64,000 nucleotides of DNA from UBA668 sp038328705 (GTDB taxonomy: Bacteria > Actinomycetota > Acidimicrobiia > Acidimicrobiales > Ilumatobacteraceae): assembly GCA_038328705.1 (NCBI GenBank), contig JBBQMG010000001.1, positions 1 to 64,000 of the forward strand, read 5' to 3'. Within the stretch, counting starts at the first letter, position 1, and each line of letters opens with the position of its first letter. Below are positions 41,591-48,585 of the stretch, in pieces. The notes beneath the pieces were generated by a model, which was not told the DNA's origin, ran no database searches, and saw only the letters and a program-made list of their open reading frames with translations. Made by a program: the position numbers and the translations under genes.

Positions 41591-43003
41591 TCAGGCTGGC
41601 CACATGTGGCTGTCGAAGGCATCGACCAGCTTCAGCAGCGCCTGTTCCACGACCTCGCTGAGGGCAGGGTGGATCCACACTTGCCCGCCGGCCATTTCAT
41701 CGGCCGTGTTGCCCAGATGCATGCCCTGCACCAGCAACTGCACCAGCATCGAGGCCTGATACCCCATCAGGTGAGCACCGATCACCAGACGCGTGCGCGG
41801 GTCGCCGATCAGCTTGCAGAAACCGGTGGTGTCCTCCATCGCCCAGCCGTACGCAGCGTCACCGAATGCATGCGTGATCGTCACGTAGGGCTGGCCGCTG
41901 GCCTGCGCCTGCTGCTCGGTCACGCCCACAGCGCCGATCTGCGGGCTGGTGAAGACGGCGTGGGGTGCCGGCCGGTTGTCGTACTCGTGCAGGTCGTCGG
42001 AATGCAGCAGGTTGTGGCGCACGGCCTTCGCTTCGCCATTGGCCATGTGCTTCAGCTGATGCCGGCCGTTGATGTCACCGAGAGCCCACACGCCCGGCGA
42101 GCTGGTGCGGCCGTATTGGTCGACCACCACGTTGCCCAACTGGTCGACGTCGATGCCACCCATCTGCACGCGCAGCTCGTCGCTGTTGGGAATGCGTCCG
42201 GCAGCGACCAGCAGCACGTCGCCTTCGATCGTGCGTGGGCCACCGTCGCACGTGACCTGCAGGCCCACCCCAGTATCCGTTCGATAGACACGCTCGACAT
42301 GCGTGCCCAGCGCGAGGTCGAAACGCTCGCCAGCCATCTCGGTGAAGCGGTGCGAGACATCGTGATCTTCCGCCTGGAGCAACCAGTGACCACGGTTGAT
42401 GACGGTGACCTTCGAACCGAGTGCTTGGAAGACATGACCGAGTTCGGTGGCGATGAAGCCTCCGCCGAGAATGATGAGGTGCTTGGGCTGCTGTGCGATG
42501 CGCAGGATGCTGTCACTGGTGTGAAACGGCACATCGTCGATGCCTGGCACGTCGGGGATGAACGAGCGCGCTCCAGCTGCGATCACCACGCGGTCGCCGG
42601 TGATCCGATTGCCACCGACTTCCAACTCGCGCGCGCCGACGAAGTGCGCCGAGTGTTCGTACACGTCCACGTTGGGAAGGCTGTGGCGATAGTGCCGCCC
42701 ACCCTCGGCGATGGGATCGATGCGACCAAACACGCGGTGCACGATGGCCGGCCAATCGGCGCCCAGGAACTCGGTCTGAATGCCGTAGCGAGAGCTGTCT
42801 TTCGCATGCTCGGCAAGGTCGGCCGGGTAGATCAGCATCTTCGAAGGAATGCAGCCGCGATTGAGGCAGGTGCCGCCGAACAGGCCCCGCTCGATCATCG
42901 CAATCCGCCAGCCGTCCATCTCCGGCCCGATCACCGAGTTGCCGGAACCGGCGCCGATGATGATCAGGTCGTAGTGCTGTGCTGCCGTGGTTTCCGAACT
43001 CAT
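41591..43003 (-). CDS. mtr: Mycothione reductase
   Basis: A 470-residue flavoprotein disulfide reductase that would reduce oxidised mycothiol with NADPH, the actinobacterial counterpart of glutathione reductase. The FAD motif is DLIIIGAGSGNSVIG, and the redox-active disulfide is in GTCLNRGCIPSKM. The NAD(P)H motif is LIILGGGFIATELGHVF, and the second FAD contact is GVWALGDINGRHQLKH. The C-terminal dimer domain contains the catalytic base His in IHPALSEVVEQALL. The unusual GAGSGNS and WRIAMIERG start matches Mtr rather than lipoamide dehydrogenase. The ATG at 43003 is preferred over 43024. It is divergent from the superoxide dismutase gene, forming an oxidative-defence pair across 95 nt. Confidence 0.93.
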   Translation of the reverse strand: MSSETTAAQHYDLIIIGAGSGNSVIGPEMDGWRIAMIERGLFGGTCLNRGCIPSKMLIYPADLAEHAKDSSRYGIQTEFLGADWPAIVHRVFGRIDPIAEGGRHYRHSLPNVDVYEHSAHFVGARELEVGGNRITGDRVVIAAGARSFIPDVPGIDDVPFHTSDSILRIAQQPKHLIILGGGFIATELGHVFQALGSKVTVINRGHWLLQAEDHDVSHRFTEMAGERFDLALGTHVERVYRTDTGVGLQVTCDGGPRTIEGDVLLVAAGRIPNSDELRVQMGGIDVDQLGNVVVDQYGRTSSPGVWALGDINGRHQLKHMANGEAKAVRHNLLHSDDLHEYDNRPAPHAVFTSPQIGAVGVTEQQAQASGQPYVTITHAFGDAAYGWAMEDTTGFCKLIGDPRTRLVIGAHLMGYQASMLVQLLVQGMHLGNTADEMAGGQVWIHPALSEVVEQALLKLVDAFDSHMWPA

Positions 43004-43098
43004 TTGGTCAGGTTGCCACCACATCGGGGCTCTGCGGTGCGCAAGGCCTCAGATTGCGCGAAGGTTTGAACCGCATCACCATTGGGAAGGAACCACAT

Positions 43099-43713
43099 AT
43101 GCCTATCTACACACTCCCCGAGCTGCCCTACTCCCCCGGCGCGCTGGAGCCGCACTACAGCGGCGAGATCGTCGACTTGCATCACGGCAAGCACCACGCC
43201 GCGTATGTGAAGGGCGCCAACGACACCCTCGATGCGCTGGCCGCCGCCCGAGCGGCCGGCGACTTCGCCAACATCAACGCACTGTCGAAGAGCTTGGCCT
43301 TTCACCTGAGTGGCCACGTGCTGCACAGCATCTTCTGGACCAACATGAGCCCAGATGGGGGCGGTAAGCCCGAGGGCGAACTGGCCGCTGCTATCGACGA
43401 AGCCTTCGGCAACTTCGACTCCCTGCAGGCACACATGACCGCCGCGACCACCAGCGTGCAGGGCATGGGTTGGGGCGCACTCGCATGGGAGCCCGTGTCC
43501 GGCCGCCTGCTCGTGGAGCAGATCTACGACCACCAGGGCAACGTCGGCGTCGGCTCCGTGCCGCTGCTGGTCATCGACTCGTGGGAGCACGCCTACTACC
43601 TGCAGTACAAGAACGTGAAGGCCGACTTCGTGAAGGCGTTCTGGAACATCGTCAACTGGCCCAACGTGGCCGAGCGATTCGCTGCCGGCCGCACTGTGCC
43701 GTCAACGATCTAG
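43099..43713 (+). CDS. sod: Iron/manganese superoxide dismutase
   Basis: A 204-residue Fe/Mn SOD that converts superoxide to peroxide and oxygen. Metal ligands are His28 in LHHGKHHAAYV, the His of SGHVLHSIFW, and the Asp and His of DSWEHAYYLQY, which also holds the second-shell Glu. The N-terminal domain starts IYTLPELPYSPGALEP. No signal peptide is present, so it acts in the cytosol. The ATG at 43099 has GAAGGAA about 7 nt upstream. Metal preference (Fe, Mn or cambialistic) cannot be decided by eye. A REP-like repeat pair and a long inverted repeat follow. Confidence 0.96.
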   Translation: MPIYTLPELPYSPGALEPHYSGEIVDLHHGKHHAAYVKGANDTLDALAAARAAGDFANINALSKSLAFHLSGHVLHSIFWTNMSPDGGGKPEGELAAAIDEAFGNFDSLQAHMTAATTSVQGMGWGALAWEPVSGRLLVEQIYDHQGNVGVGSVPLLVIDSWEHAYYLQYKNVKADFVKAFWNIVNWPNVAERFAAGRTVPSTI

Positions 43714-43727
43714 CTCTGGCTGCTCCG

Positions 43728-43835
43728 AGCTTCGGCGTTGAGGCGCCCCCTGACGACTCGCCATCGCCAAAGCTGTTTGACTGCCCACAGCTTGGGGGTG
43801 ACGTGACCCATGGCGGCCTCCCATCGCCAAAGCTG
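43728..43835. repeat. Second locus of the REP-like repeat (two copies plus an inverted half-copy)
   Basis: CCATCGCCAAAGCTG occurs at 43761-43775 and again at 43821-43835, 60 nt apart. An inverted partner AGCTTCGGCG at 43728-43737 pairs with CGCCAAAGCT at 43765-43774, with one wobble. The sequence around 43814-43833 (GGCCTCCCATCGCCAAAGCT) aligns with the reverse complement of the repeats at 1902-2010. The two loci therefore belong to one family, in opposite orientations and both just downstream of a gene. Confidence 0.6.
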
Positions 43836-43841
43836 CTTCGA

Positions 43842-43900
43842 TGGAACCGGATGCGTCGCTCACGACTCTTCAGTAGTGCATGAGCGACGCAACGGTTCCA
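43842..43900 (+). promoter_or_regulatory. 19-bp two-part inverted repeat spanning the start codon of the ECF sigma gene
   Basis: TGGAACCG (43842-43849) pairs with CGGTTCCA (43893-43900), and TGCGTCGCTCA (43852-43862) pairs with TGAGCGACGCA (43881-43891). Small bulges separate the two stems, and the loop is 18 nt. The first ATG of the sigma gene (43880) sits at the loop-stem edge. The structure could hide this start, mark a later start (ATG 43901), or terminate transcription from sod. Confidence 0.6.
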
Positions 43901-44362
43901 ATGGTGAGCGAGATCGAGTTTCGCGACCCGTTCGAGGTCGTCTACCACCGCGAGTTCCGTTCGATGGTGCGCATGGCGACGGCGCTGGTCGACTCGCCCG
44001 AGCAAGCCGAGGAAGTGGTGCAGGATGCGTTTGCCGCGCTGTCCCTGAAGTATCGACTGGTCAATGAGCCGGTGGCATACGTGCGCGTCAGCGTGCTGAA
44101 CGGCTGTCGCAAGGTGTTGCGTCGTCTGCGCATCATCCGCCGCCAACCCCCGATTGCTGTCGAGTCCGGCGAGTTGGGCTACAACCACGTGCTCGACGCC
44201 GTGCGCCGTCTGCCCACACGCCAACGCAACGCCATCACGCTCCGCTACGAGCTACAGCTCAGCGACGCCGAGATTGCCGAAACACTCGGCATGCCGCTGG
44301 GCACCGTCAAGTCCACCCTTCATCGGGCCTTGGCCCGTCAAAGAACCGAGGTCATCGAATGA
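43880..44362 (+). CDS. ECF RNA polymerase sigma factor (SigM/SigE-like, short)
   Basis: A 160-residue ECF sigma factor. Region 2 (about residues 15-75) reads EVVYHREFRSMVRMATAL and AEEVVQDAFAALSLKY; region 4 (about 105-155) reads VRRLPTRQRNAITLRYEL and LSDAEIAETLGMPLGTVKST. It overlaps the next gene by 4 nt (ATGA). The first ATG (43880) is inside a large inverted repeat; a second ATG at 43901 (MVSEIEFRDPF) would leave the conserved domains intact, and neither has a clear Shine-Dalgarno. Its presumed partner is the membrane protein at 44359. Possible -35-like GGAACC lies within the left arm, but no confident -10 can be paired with it. Confidence 0.9.
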   Translation: MSDATVPMVSEIEFRDPFEVVYHREFRSMVRMATALVDSPEQAEEVVQDAFAALSLKYRLVNEPVAYVRVSVLNGCRKVLRRLRIIRRQPPIAVESGELGYNHVLDAVRRLPTRQRNAITLRYELQLSDAEIAETLGMPLGTVKSTLHRALARQRTEVIE

Positions 44363-45135
44363 GCTACGAACACAACGGCAACGGCAACGGCAACGACAAC
44401 GGCAACGGCAACGACAACGACAACGGCAACGACATGGATCGCCTGCTACGGCAAGCCTTTGTGAGCCGCCCGCGTGTTGGCGGTAGCCCCTCGCTGGTCG
44501 ATGTGCGCCACCGAGCCCGCCGCCATCAACGCCGACGCGTCAGTGGTGCGCTGGGTGCGACTGCGGTGCTGAGCGTCAGTGGCGTCGCCGTGCTGGCTTC
44601 GCGCGGCGGCCCAGAAGCAGGCATCGCCGGCGACGGTGCATCGACGACCGCGACCGCGTCGGGCGTTCCCGCATGTTCGTCGCAAGGCACGGGCACGGGC
44701 ACGCCCACGACCACGACCCTGCCTGTGGACTTCACGGCACCGGTCGAGTCGATCCCAACGGACGCGCCGCAACCGACGTACACCACCGTCCCGTTGACTG
44801 TAGGCGACACGCTGCTCGCTGCCACCTCCACCATTGCGCCGGATGCGAGCTATCCGCCGTTCGCTGCACCCTGTGTACCCTCTGGCCAGTTCCGCTGCGT
44901 GGGCAACAACGGCACCGACGACCAGGGCTACACGTACTTCGAGTACTGCGAGCCGGTGTCCGGCTACCCGACAGTGTCCACCATCGAGTTGGTGCCCCCG
45001 GACAACACTCTCGAAGGCATGCCGATGGAGACCACGACCGCCACAACCACCACGACCTCGAGTGGACAGATCCCGATCAGCGTGGCCGAGTTCGCGCCGA
45101 CCACCACTGACCTGATCACGACCACTACAACGTAG
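44359..45135 (+). CDS. Putative sigma-factor partner: single-pass membrane protein with Asn/Gly repeat N-terminus
   Basis: A 258-residue protein of unknown family. The N-terminus after MSYEH is an Asn-Gly/Asn-Asp dipeptide array (residues 6-25). A cytosolic basic module DMDRLLRQAFVSRPR and VRHRARRHQRRR comes next, then a membrane helix (about 55-75), a Thr-rich linker and an extracytoplasmic domain (about 140-215) with four cysteines (PCVPSGQFRC, YFEYCEP, GVPACSS). The tail is again Thr-rich. The module before the membrane resembles those in 18381-19103 and 19673-20407, and the gene is coupled to an ECF sigma gene by 4 nt, so an anti-sigma role is likely but unproven. No zinc motif. Confidence 0.7.
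   Translation: MSYEHNGNGNGNDNGNGNDNDNGNDMDRLLRQAFVSRPRVGGSPSLVDVRHRARRHQRRRVSGALGATAVLSVSGVAVLASRGGPEAGIAGDGASTTATASGVPACSSQGTGTGTPTTTTLPVDFTAPVESIPTDAPQPTYTTVPLTVGDTLLAATSTIAPDASYPPFAAPCVPSGQFRCVGNNGTDDQGYTYFEYCEPVSGYPTVSTIELVPPDNTLEGMPMETTTATTTTTSSGQIPISVAEFAPTTTDLITTTTT
44374..44433 (+). repeat. Ten in-frame hexamer repeats (AACGGC/AACGAC)
   Basis: Ten consecutive hexamers, six AACGGC and four AACGAC, encode ten Asn-Gly or Asn-Asp dipeptides. Because the unit is two codons, gain or loss of copies changes the length of the N-terminus without shifting the frame. Confidence 0.95.
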
Positions 45136-45151
45136 GTTCGCCGTTCCACCC

Positions 45152-45199
45152 GTCTGTGGCACACAACAGACGAACGTAGGTCTGCGGTGTGCCACAGAC
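45152..45199. repeat. 13-bp perfect inverted repeat after the sigma-partner gene
   Basis: GTCTGTGGCACAC (45152-45164) and GTGTGCCACAGAC (45187-45199) are exact reverse complements with a 22-nt loop. It starts 16 nt after the stop at 45133-45135. No T-run follows, so it may be a U-less terminator or a mobile hairpin like the one at 13055-13137. Confidence 0.6.
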
Positions 45200-45267
45200 C
45201 TTCGATACCGGGTCGCTGGGCTACCTCTCTTCAACGACTCCGGAATGGAGCGCAGTACGCTTGGGGC

Positions 45268-45969
45268 GTGGATGACTCGCAGATGGGCGATGGGTTCATC
45301 GAGGTGCCTGACGGCGAGACGCTGTGGCGTTTCGAGCCGGACTTCATGCGCTCGAACTGGTCGTGCATCTGGGGTCGCGGGTGCAAAGGGATTCTCGACC
45401 ACTCGGCCGAGGACCTGCAGCAGGGTTGCTGTTCCGTCGGCGCCGAGCTGACGGACGTGGAAGAGGCAATGACCGTCTCCGCACTTGCTTCCACGATCCC
45501 ATCCGAGCTGTGGCAGCACGCGTCGCACGTCGACGCCAACGACGTGTTCTCCGACGGGGCGCGCAGCAACACCAAGGTCGTCGACGGTGCGTGCATCTTC
45601 CTCAACCGGCCCGGGTTCGCTGGTGGCGCCGGGTGTGCGTTGCACCTCGCCGCCGATGATGCGGGCGAGTCACCGATCGACTGGAAGCCGTCGGTGTGCT
45701 GGCAACTGCCCGTGCGAGTGGATTGGGCGATGCAGCCCGACGGTGTGGAGCACGCAACGGTGCGCCGCTGGTCGCGAGCCGACTGGGGCGACGAGGGTGA
45801 GACGATGGCGTGGTGTTGCACAGAGGAGGCCGAGGCTTACGTCGGCACGCAGCCAGTGGTCGACTCACTGGCCGAAGAGCTGGCGGGCATTTCCGGCCAG
45901 CATGTCTACGTCGAGCTGCGTCGCAAGCTGGGCGTGCCCGCTATCGCGGAGCGACCGCAGGGAACGTGA
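45268..45969 (+). CDS. Cysteine-rich hypothetical protein
   Basis: About 233 residues. No named family is certain, but the spaced cysteines suggest a metal or iron-sulfur site of the YkgJ/DUF3109 type: SNWSCIWGRGCKGIL, QQGCCSVGAEL, DGACIFLN, GAGCALHLA, SVCWQLPV and AWCCTEEAEA. A hydrophobic pattern typical of secretion is absent, so it is probably cytosolic. The GTG at 45268 (VDDSQMGDGF) is chosen because the upstream in-frame codons overlap the 45152-45199 hairpin; the ATG at 45283 is also possible. It converges on the next gene with a 29-nt overlap. Function unknown. Confidence 0.65.
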   Translation: MDDSQMGDGFIEVPDGETLWRFEPDFMRSNWSCIWGRGCKGILDHSAEDLQQGCCSVGAELTDVEEAMTVSALASTIPSELWQHASHVDANDVFSDGARSNTKVVDGACIFLNRPGFAGGAGCALHLAADDAGESPIDWKPSVCWQLPVRVDWAMQPDGVEHATVRRWSRADWGDEGETMAWCCTEEAEAYVGTQPVVDSLAEELAGISGQHVYVELRRKLGVPAIAERPQGT

Positions 45970-46507
45970 CGTTGGCTTCGGCCAGACGGCGGCAGGCACG
46001 TCGCTCGCGACGGATGGGCCACCACTCGTAGAGGAAAATCTCCAGCGGCTTCCACATCGACACCCAGCCCAACACCGACAAGCCCTCGTGAATGACTTCG
46101 ACCACCGGGTTCGTGCTCGCCCGGATCGCCTTCGACAACAGGTTGAAGCCGGCGATCGCGCAGACACCGATCAACAGGCTGATGCGGCCCTCGCGCAGCA
46201 GCTTGCTCAGTTCACGACTGGACTGCCAAGCGCGGTACTCGAAGTGGTTGTGCAGGCCGTTGACGATCGCATGTTCGCGACCACCGAGGCGGCCATCGGC
46301 GACGTACATCTCCACAGTGATTTCATGGTCCTTGTCGAAGTCCTCGGCCCACTCCTCGATCCAGTCGGCAACCTCCAGGTTGAGCGAACGCTCCTCCAGG
46401 GGTGTTGGGTCCATCGGGTTGAAGATGCCTTCGACCGTCGCCACGCGCACCTGTATGGGGCTGTCGTTCAGCTCGTCGTGTGTACGCGGCCAGTACCGTT
46501 GCTCCAT
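45941..46507 (-). CDS. Hypothetical protein with one or two membrane segments
   Basis: A 188-residue protein of no recognised family. Residues 1-105 look like a soluble domain (DKDHEITVEMYVADGRLGG; EHAIVNGLHNHFEYRAW). Residues about 109-127 form a hydrophobic segment (ISLLIGVCAIAGFNLLSKAI), and a second weaker one (SVLGWVSMWKPLEIFLYEWW) precedes a basic tail rich in Arg. The arrangement suggests a membrane-associated protein with a large cytosolic N-terminus. It is convergent and overlapping with the Cys-rich gene, and 61 nt downstream of the acyl-CoA dehydrogenase on the same strand, so the two may be co-transcribed. Confidence 0.7.
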   Translation of the reverse strand: MEQRYWPRTHDELNDSPIQVRVATVEGIFNPMDPTPLEERSLNLEVADWIEEWAEDFDKDHEITVEMYVADGRLGGREHAIVNGLHNHFEYRAWQSSRELSKLLREGRISLLIGVCAIAGFNLLSKAIRASTNPVVEVIHEGLSVLGWVSMWKPLEIFLYEWWPIRRERRACRRLAEANVTFPAVAPR

Positions 46508-46568
46508 GCCCGACAGTCTCGCGGCTGGCGAGTGACAGACGCCGGATCACCCGTTCTTGGCCATCGGT

Positions 46569-47861
46569 TCACCCATTCTTCGGCAGTTCGCTCCAGCTCA
46601 TGGTGCGATCGTTGTTCGGCTCCTTGGGCAGGCCTAGGGCGCGCTCGCCGAGGATGTTGCGCTGCACTTGGTCGGTGCCGCCGTAGATCGGCGGACCCTG
46701 CGCGAACAGCGCCATCTCGGTGACGTACGCGAGCATCGGGTTGCCGGTGGCGGCGTCGAGTTCTCTGCGATCTGCCGAGTTGTAGGCGTGCAGCATGCCG
46801 CTCGCACCCGCAAGACGTAAGCCAAGGTCACGACTTTGGCGCATGATCTCGCTCATCGACAGCTTGGCGATGTTCGGTGCGCCAGCGATGTCCCGGCCGG
46901 CTGCCTTCTCCGCCTTGAGGCGCAGTGCGAGCATGCGACCGACCTCGTGCAGCGTGTGCAGCTTCATCATCTCCTGACGCACGGTCGGGTCGCCCTGTAC
47001 ACCAGCGGCCGCGGCCATGTGCTTGAACATCGTCATCGCACCAGCGGCCATCGCGCCGCCACCACCGCCGCCACCGGAGGGACCGGCCGGCCGTGCGAAA
47101 TCGCCGACGCGCTTGGGCAGGTCACCAATGACAGTGCCCGCCCCGGCCACCGCCGCCGCGCTGTGGCCGCCGGCACCGAGGCCCGAACGCTCGAACATCA
47201 GCGTCGTGTTGGCGACTGCCCAGCCGTTGTTGAGACCGCCGATGGTGGCATCGTCGGGCACGCGCGCGTCGCTGAGGAAGACCTCGTTGAACAGTGCCCG
47301 CCCCGTCATCTCCTTCAGGGGCCGAATGTCGACGCCACCCTGGTGCATGTCGCACGCGAACCAGGTGATGCCCTGGTGCTTCGGTGAATCGGGGTTCGTG
47401 CGCGCAATGAGCATGCCCATGTCGGCCACCTGGCCACCACTGGTCCACACCTTCTGGCCGTTGACGATCCACTCGTCGCCGTCCTTGATCGCCTTGCAGC
47501 CAAGGCCGGCAAGGTCGCTACCTGCGCCGGGCTCGCTGAACAGCTGACACCACGCCTGCTGGCCGGTGACGATCGGCAGCACGTAGCGGTCGATCTGCTC
47601 CTGCGAACCGTGCACCGCAATGGTCGGTGCAGCCAGCAACATGCCCAGCCCGCCAGGTGCAGCGACCGCGCCGTGGGCGACGATACGGTGGCCGACCGCG
47701 ATCGCGTCGTTGCGTGCCAGACCCTTGCCGTACGCATTCGTCGGCAACGCCGGTGCGGCCCACCCAGACGATCCCAGCCGCTGCCACCATTCGGCAACAG
47801 TCAGCTCAGGGTCCCAGTTCTCCGCCAACCATGTATCAAGCTCGTCGAGAATCTCACTCAT
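46569..47861 (-). CDS. Acyl-CoA dehydrogenase family protein
   Basis: A 430-residue FAD flavoenzyme oxidising an acyl-CoA thioester. The N-terminal helical domain has LDTWLAENWDPELTVAEWWQ. The central beta domain shows QLFSEPGAGSDLAGL and VNGQKVWTSGGQVADMG (FAD- and acyl-binding signatures), and the C-terminal domain ends near PPIYGGTDQVQRNILGERALG, the conserved region that follows the catalytic base helix. A Gly-rich insertion (about residues 275-295, eight consecutive Gly within SGGGGGGGA) is unusual. It resembles FadE-type proteins of actinobacterial fatty acid or sterol catabolism. The ATG at 47861 is preferred over a start 16 codons upstream. The upstream 412 nt contain no gene. Confidence 0.88.
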   Translation of the reverse strand: MSEILDELDTWLAENWDPELTVAEWWQRLGSSGWAAPALPTNAYGKGLARNDAIAVGHRIVAHGAVAAPGGLGMLLAAPTIAVHGSQEQIDRYVLPIVTGQQAWCQLFSEPGAGSDLAGLGCKAIKDGDEWIVNGQKVWTSGGQVADMGMLIARTNPDSPKHQGITWFACDMHQGGVDIRPLKEMTGRALFNEVFLSDARVPDDATIGGLNNGWAVANTTLMFERSGLGAGGHSAAAVAGAGTVIGDLPKRVGDFARPAGPSGGGGGGGAMAAGAMTMFKHMAAAAGVQGDPTVRQEMMKLHTLHEVGRMLALRLKAEKAAGRDIAGAPNIAKLSMSEIMRQSRDLGLRLAGASGMLHAYNSADRRELDAATGNPMLAYVTEMALFAQGPPIYGGTDQVQRNILGERALGLPKEPNNDRTMSWSELPKNG

Positions 47862-48273
47862 GCCGACAGCTTTCCCTGCTTCACGGCGTGCGCACGATTC
47901 GGAGTGCATCGCACGTCGCGCTGGCAGGGAGTCTCAACGCCTGGGCAACATTCGGTGCCAGCGTCAGCACTGAGATAGTGGGGGGCAGCCGTCGTTGCCT
48001 CCATACAAATTCGCTCGGGTAGCCCACTCCTGCGGTGCCGCCTCCCACTGCGGGTGAGCCGGCAGTGTGACGGCTTCAGGTTTCGGCCGACACGATGTGG
48101 CTGCCAACGCAAGGTCCTGACAGATGGTGGCCGGCTCGAGCGGGCGGCCAACGTGGTCTGCCCAGGTTCACCTCATTCAGATTTCGGTGACGACCGGACC
48201 TTCCCAGAGCGGACTGGGCGTCGACAGTCCCCCGGAAAGCGGGACGGGACACACCCAGAATTGCAGCGAGCGG
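47862..48273. other. Non-coding gap of about 410 nt
   Basis: No ORF here has protein-like composition, start site and neighbour spacing at the same time. Candidate frames encode Arg/Ser-rich low-quality sequence. The minus-strand promoter of the acyl-CoA dehydrogenase gene should be near its right-hand side of the start at 47861. I see no tRNA, hairpin with a T-run or repeat. It could hold a degraded gene or a small RNA, but neither is supported by visible structure. Confidence 0.4.
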
Positions 48274-48585
48274 CTACTCGGGTTGGTCGACGAGGAGGCC
48301 GGCGCTGAAGGCCAGGGCCGTTGCGATACCGGCGGCGCGTTCCACCACTGCGCCGAAGGTGTAGCCGGCCTCTATTGCGCCGTTCATCGGGGGCTCGCCC
48401 AGCGAGCGCAACAGTGCCGTGGCATCGCGCGACACCGTGATCTTCTCCAGCTCGGGCAGCGGCTCTGGGTCGCGCCAGATGTCGGCCTTCTGCGCCTGGC
48501 GCCCGCCGTTCTGCCGTGAGCCGGACCGACGCCGCTGACCGTTACGAGCCGATGGCTGCGATGCGGATTGCGGTTGCCGGCTCAT
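48274..48585 (-). CDS. Small hypothetical protein coupled to the SNF2 helicase
   Basis: A 103-residue protein with a basic, disordered N-terminus (SRQPQSASQPSARNGQRRRS). A segment of moderate order follows (DPEPLPELEKITVSRDATAL; LLRSLGEPPMNGAIEAGYTF), then an Ala-rich helix (VVERAAGIATALAFSAGLLV). The ATG overlaps the stop of the SNF2 gene by 4 nt, which supports real translation. In actinobacteria a small gene of this sort often follows the HepA-like SNF2 gene; no function is known. Confidence 0.65.
   Translation of the reverse strand: MSRQPQSASQPSARNGQRRRSGSRQNGGRQAQKADIWRDPEPLPELEKITVSRDATALLRSLGEPPMNGAIEAGYTFGAVVERAAGIATALAFSAGLLVDQPE

Noticed and set aside
41606..43069. A 487-codon plus-strand frame opposite mycothione reductase
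   Set aside because: The minus-strand gene has all flavoprotein motifs; the plus frame has none.
44374..44433. Hexamer repeats considered as a CRISPR-like array
   Set aside because: The units are 6 nt without spacers and are in frame within a coding sequence.
47858..48151. A 97-codon minus-strand frame in the gap before the acyl-CoA dehydrogenase
   Set aside because: It is Arg/Ser-rich without a domain or ribosome site and overlaps the dehydrogenase start.
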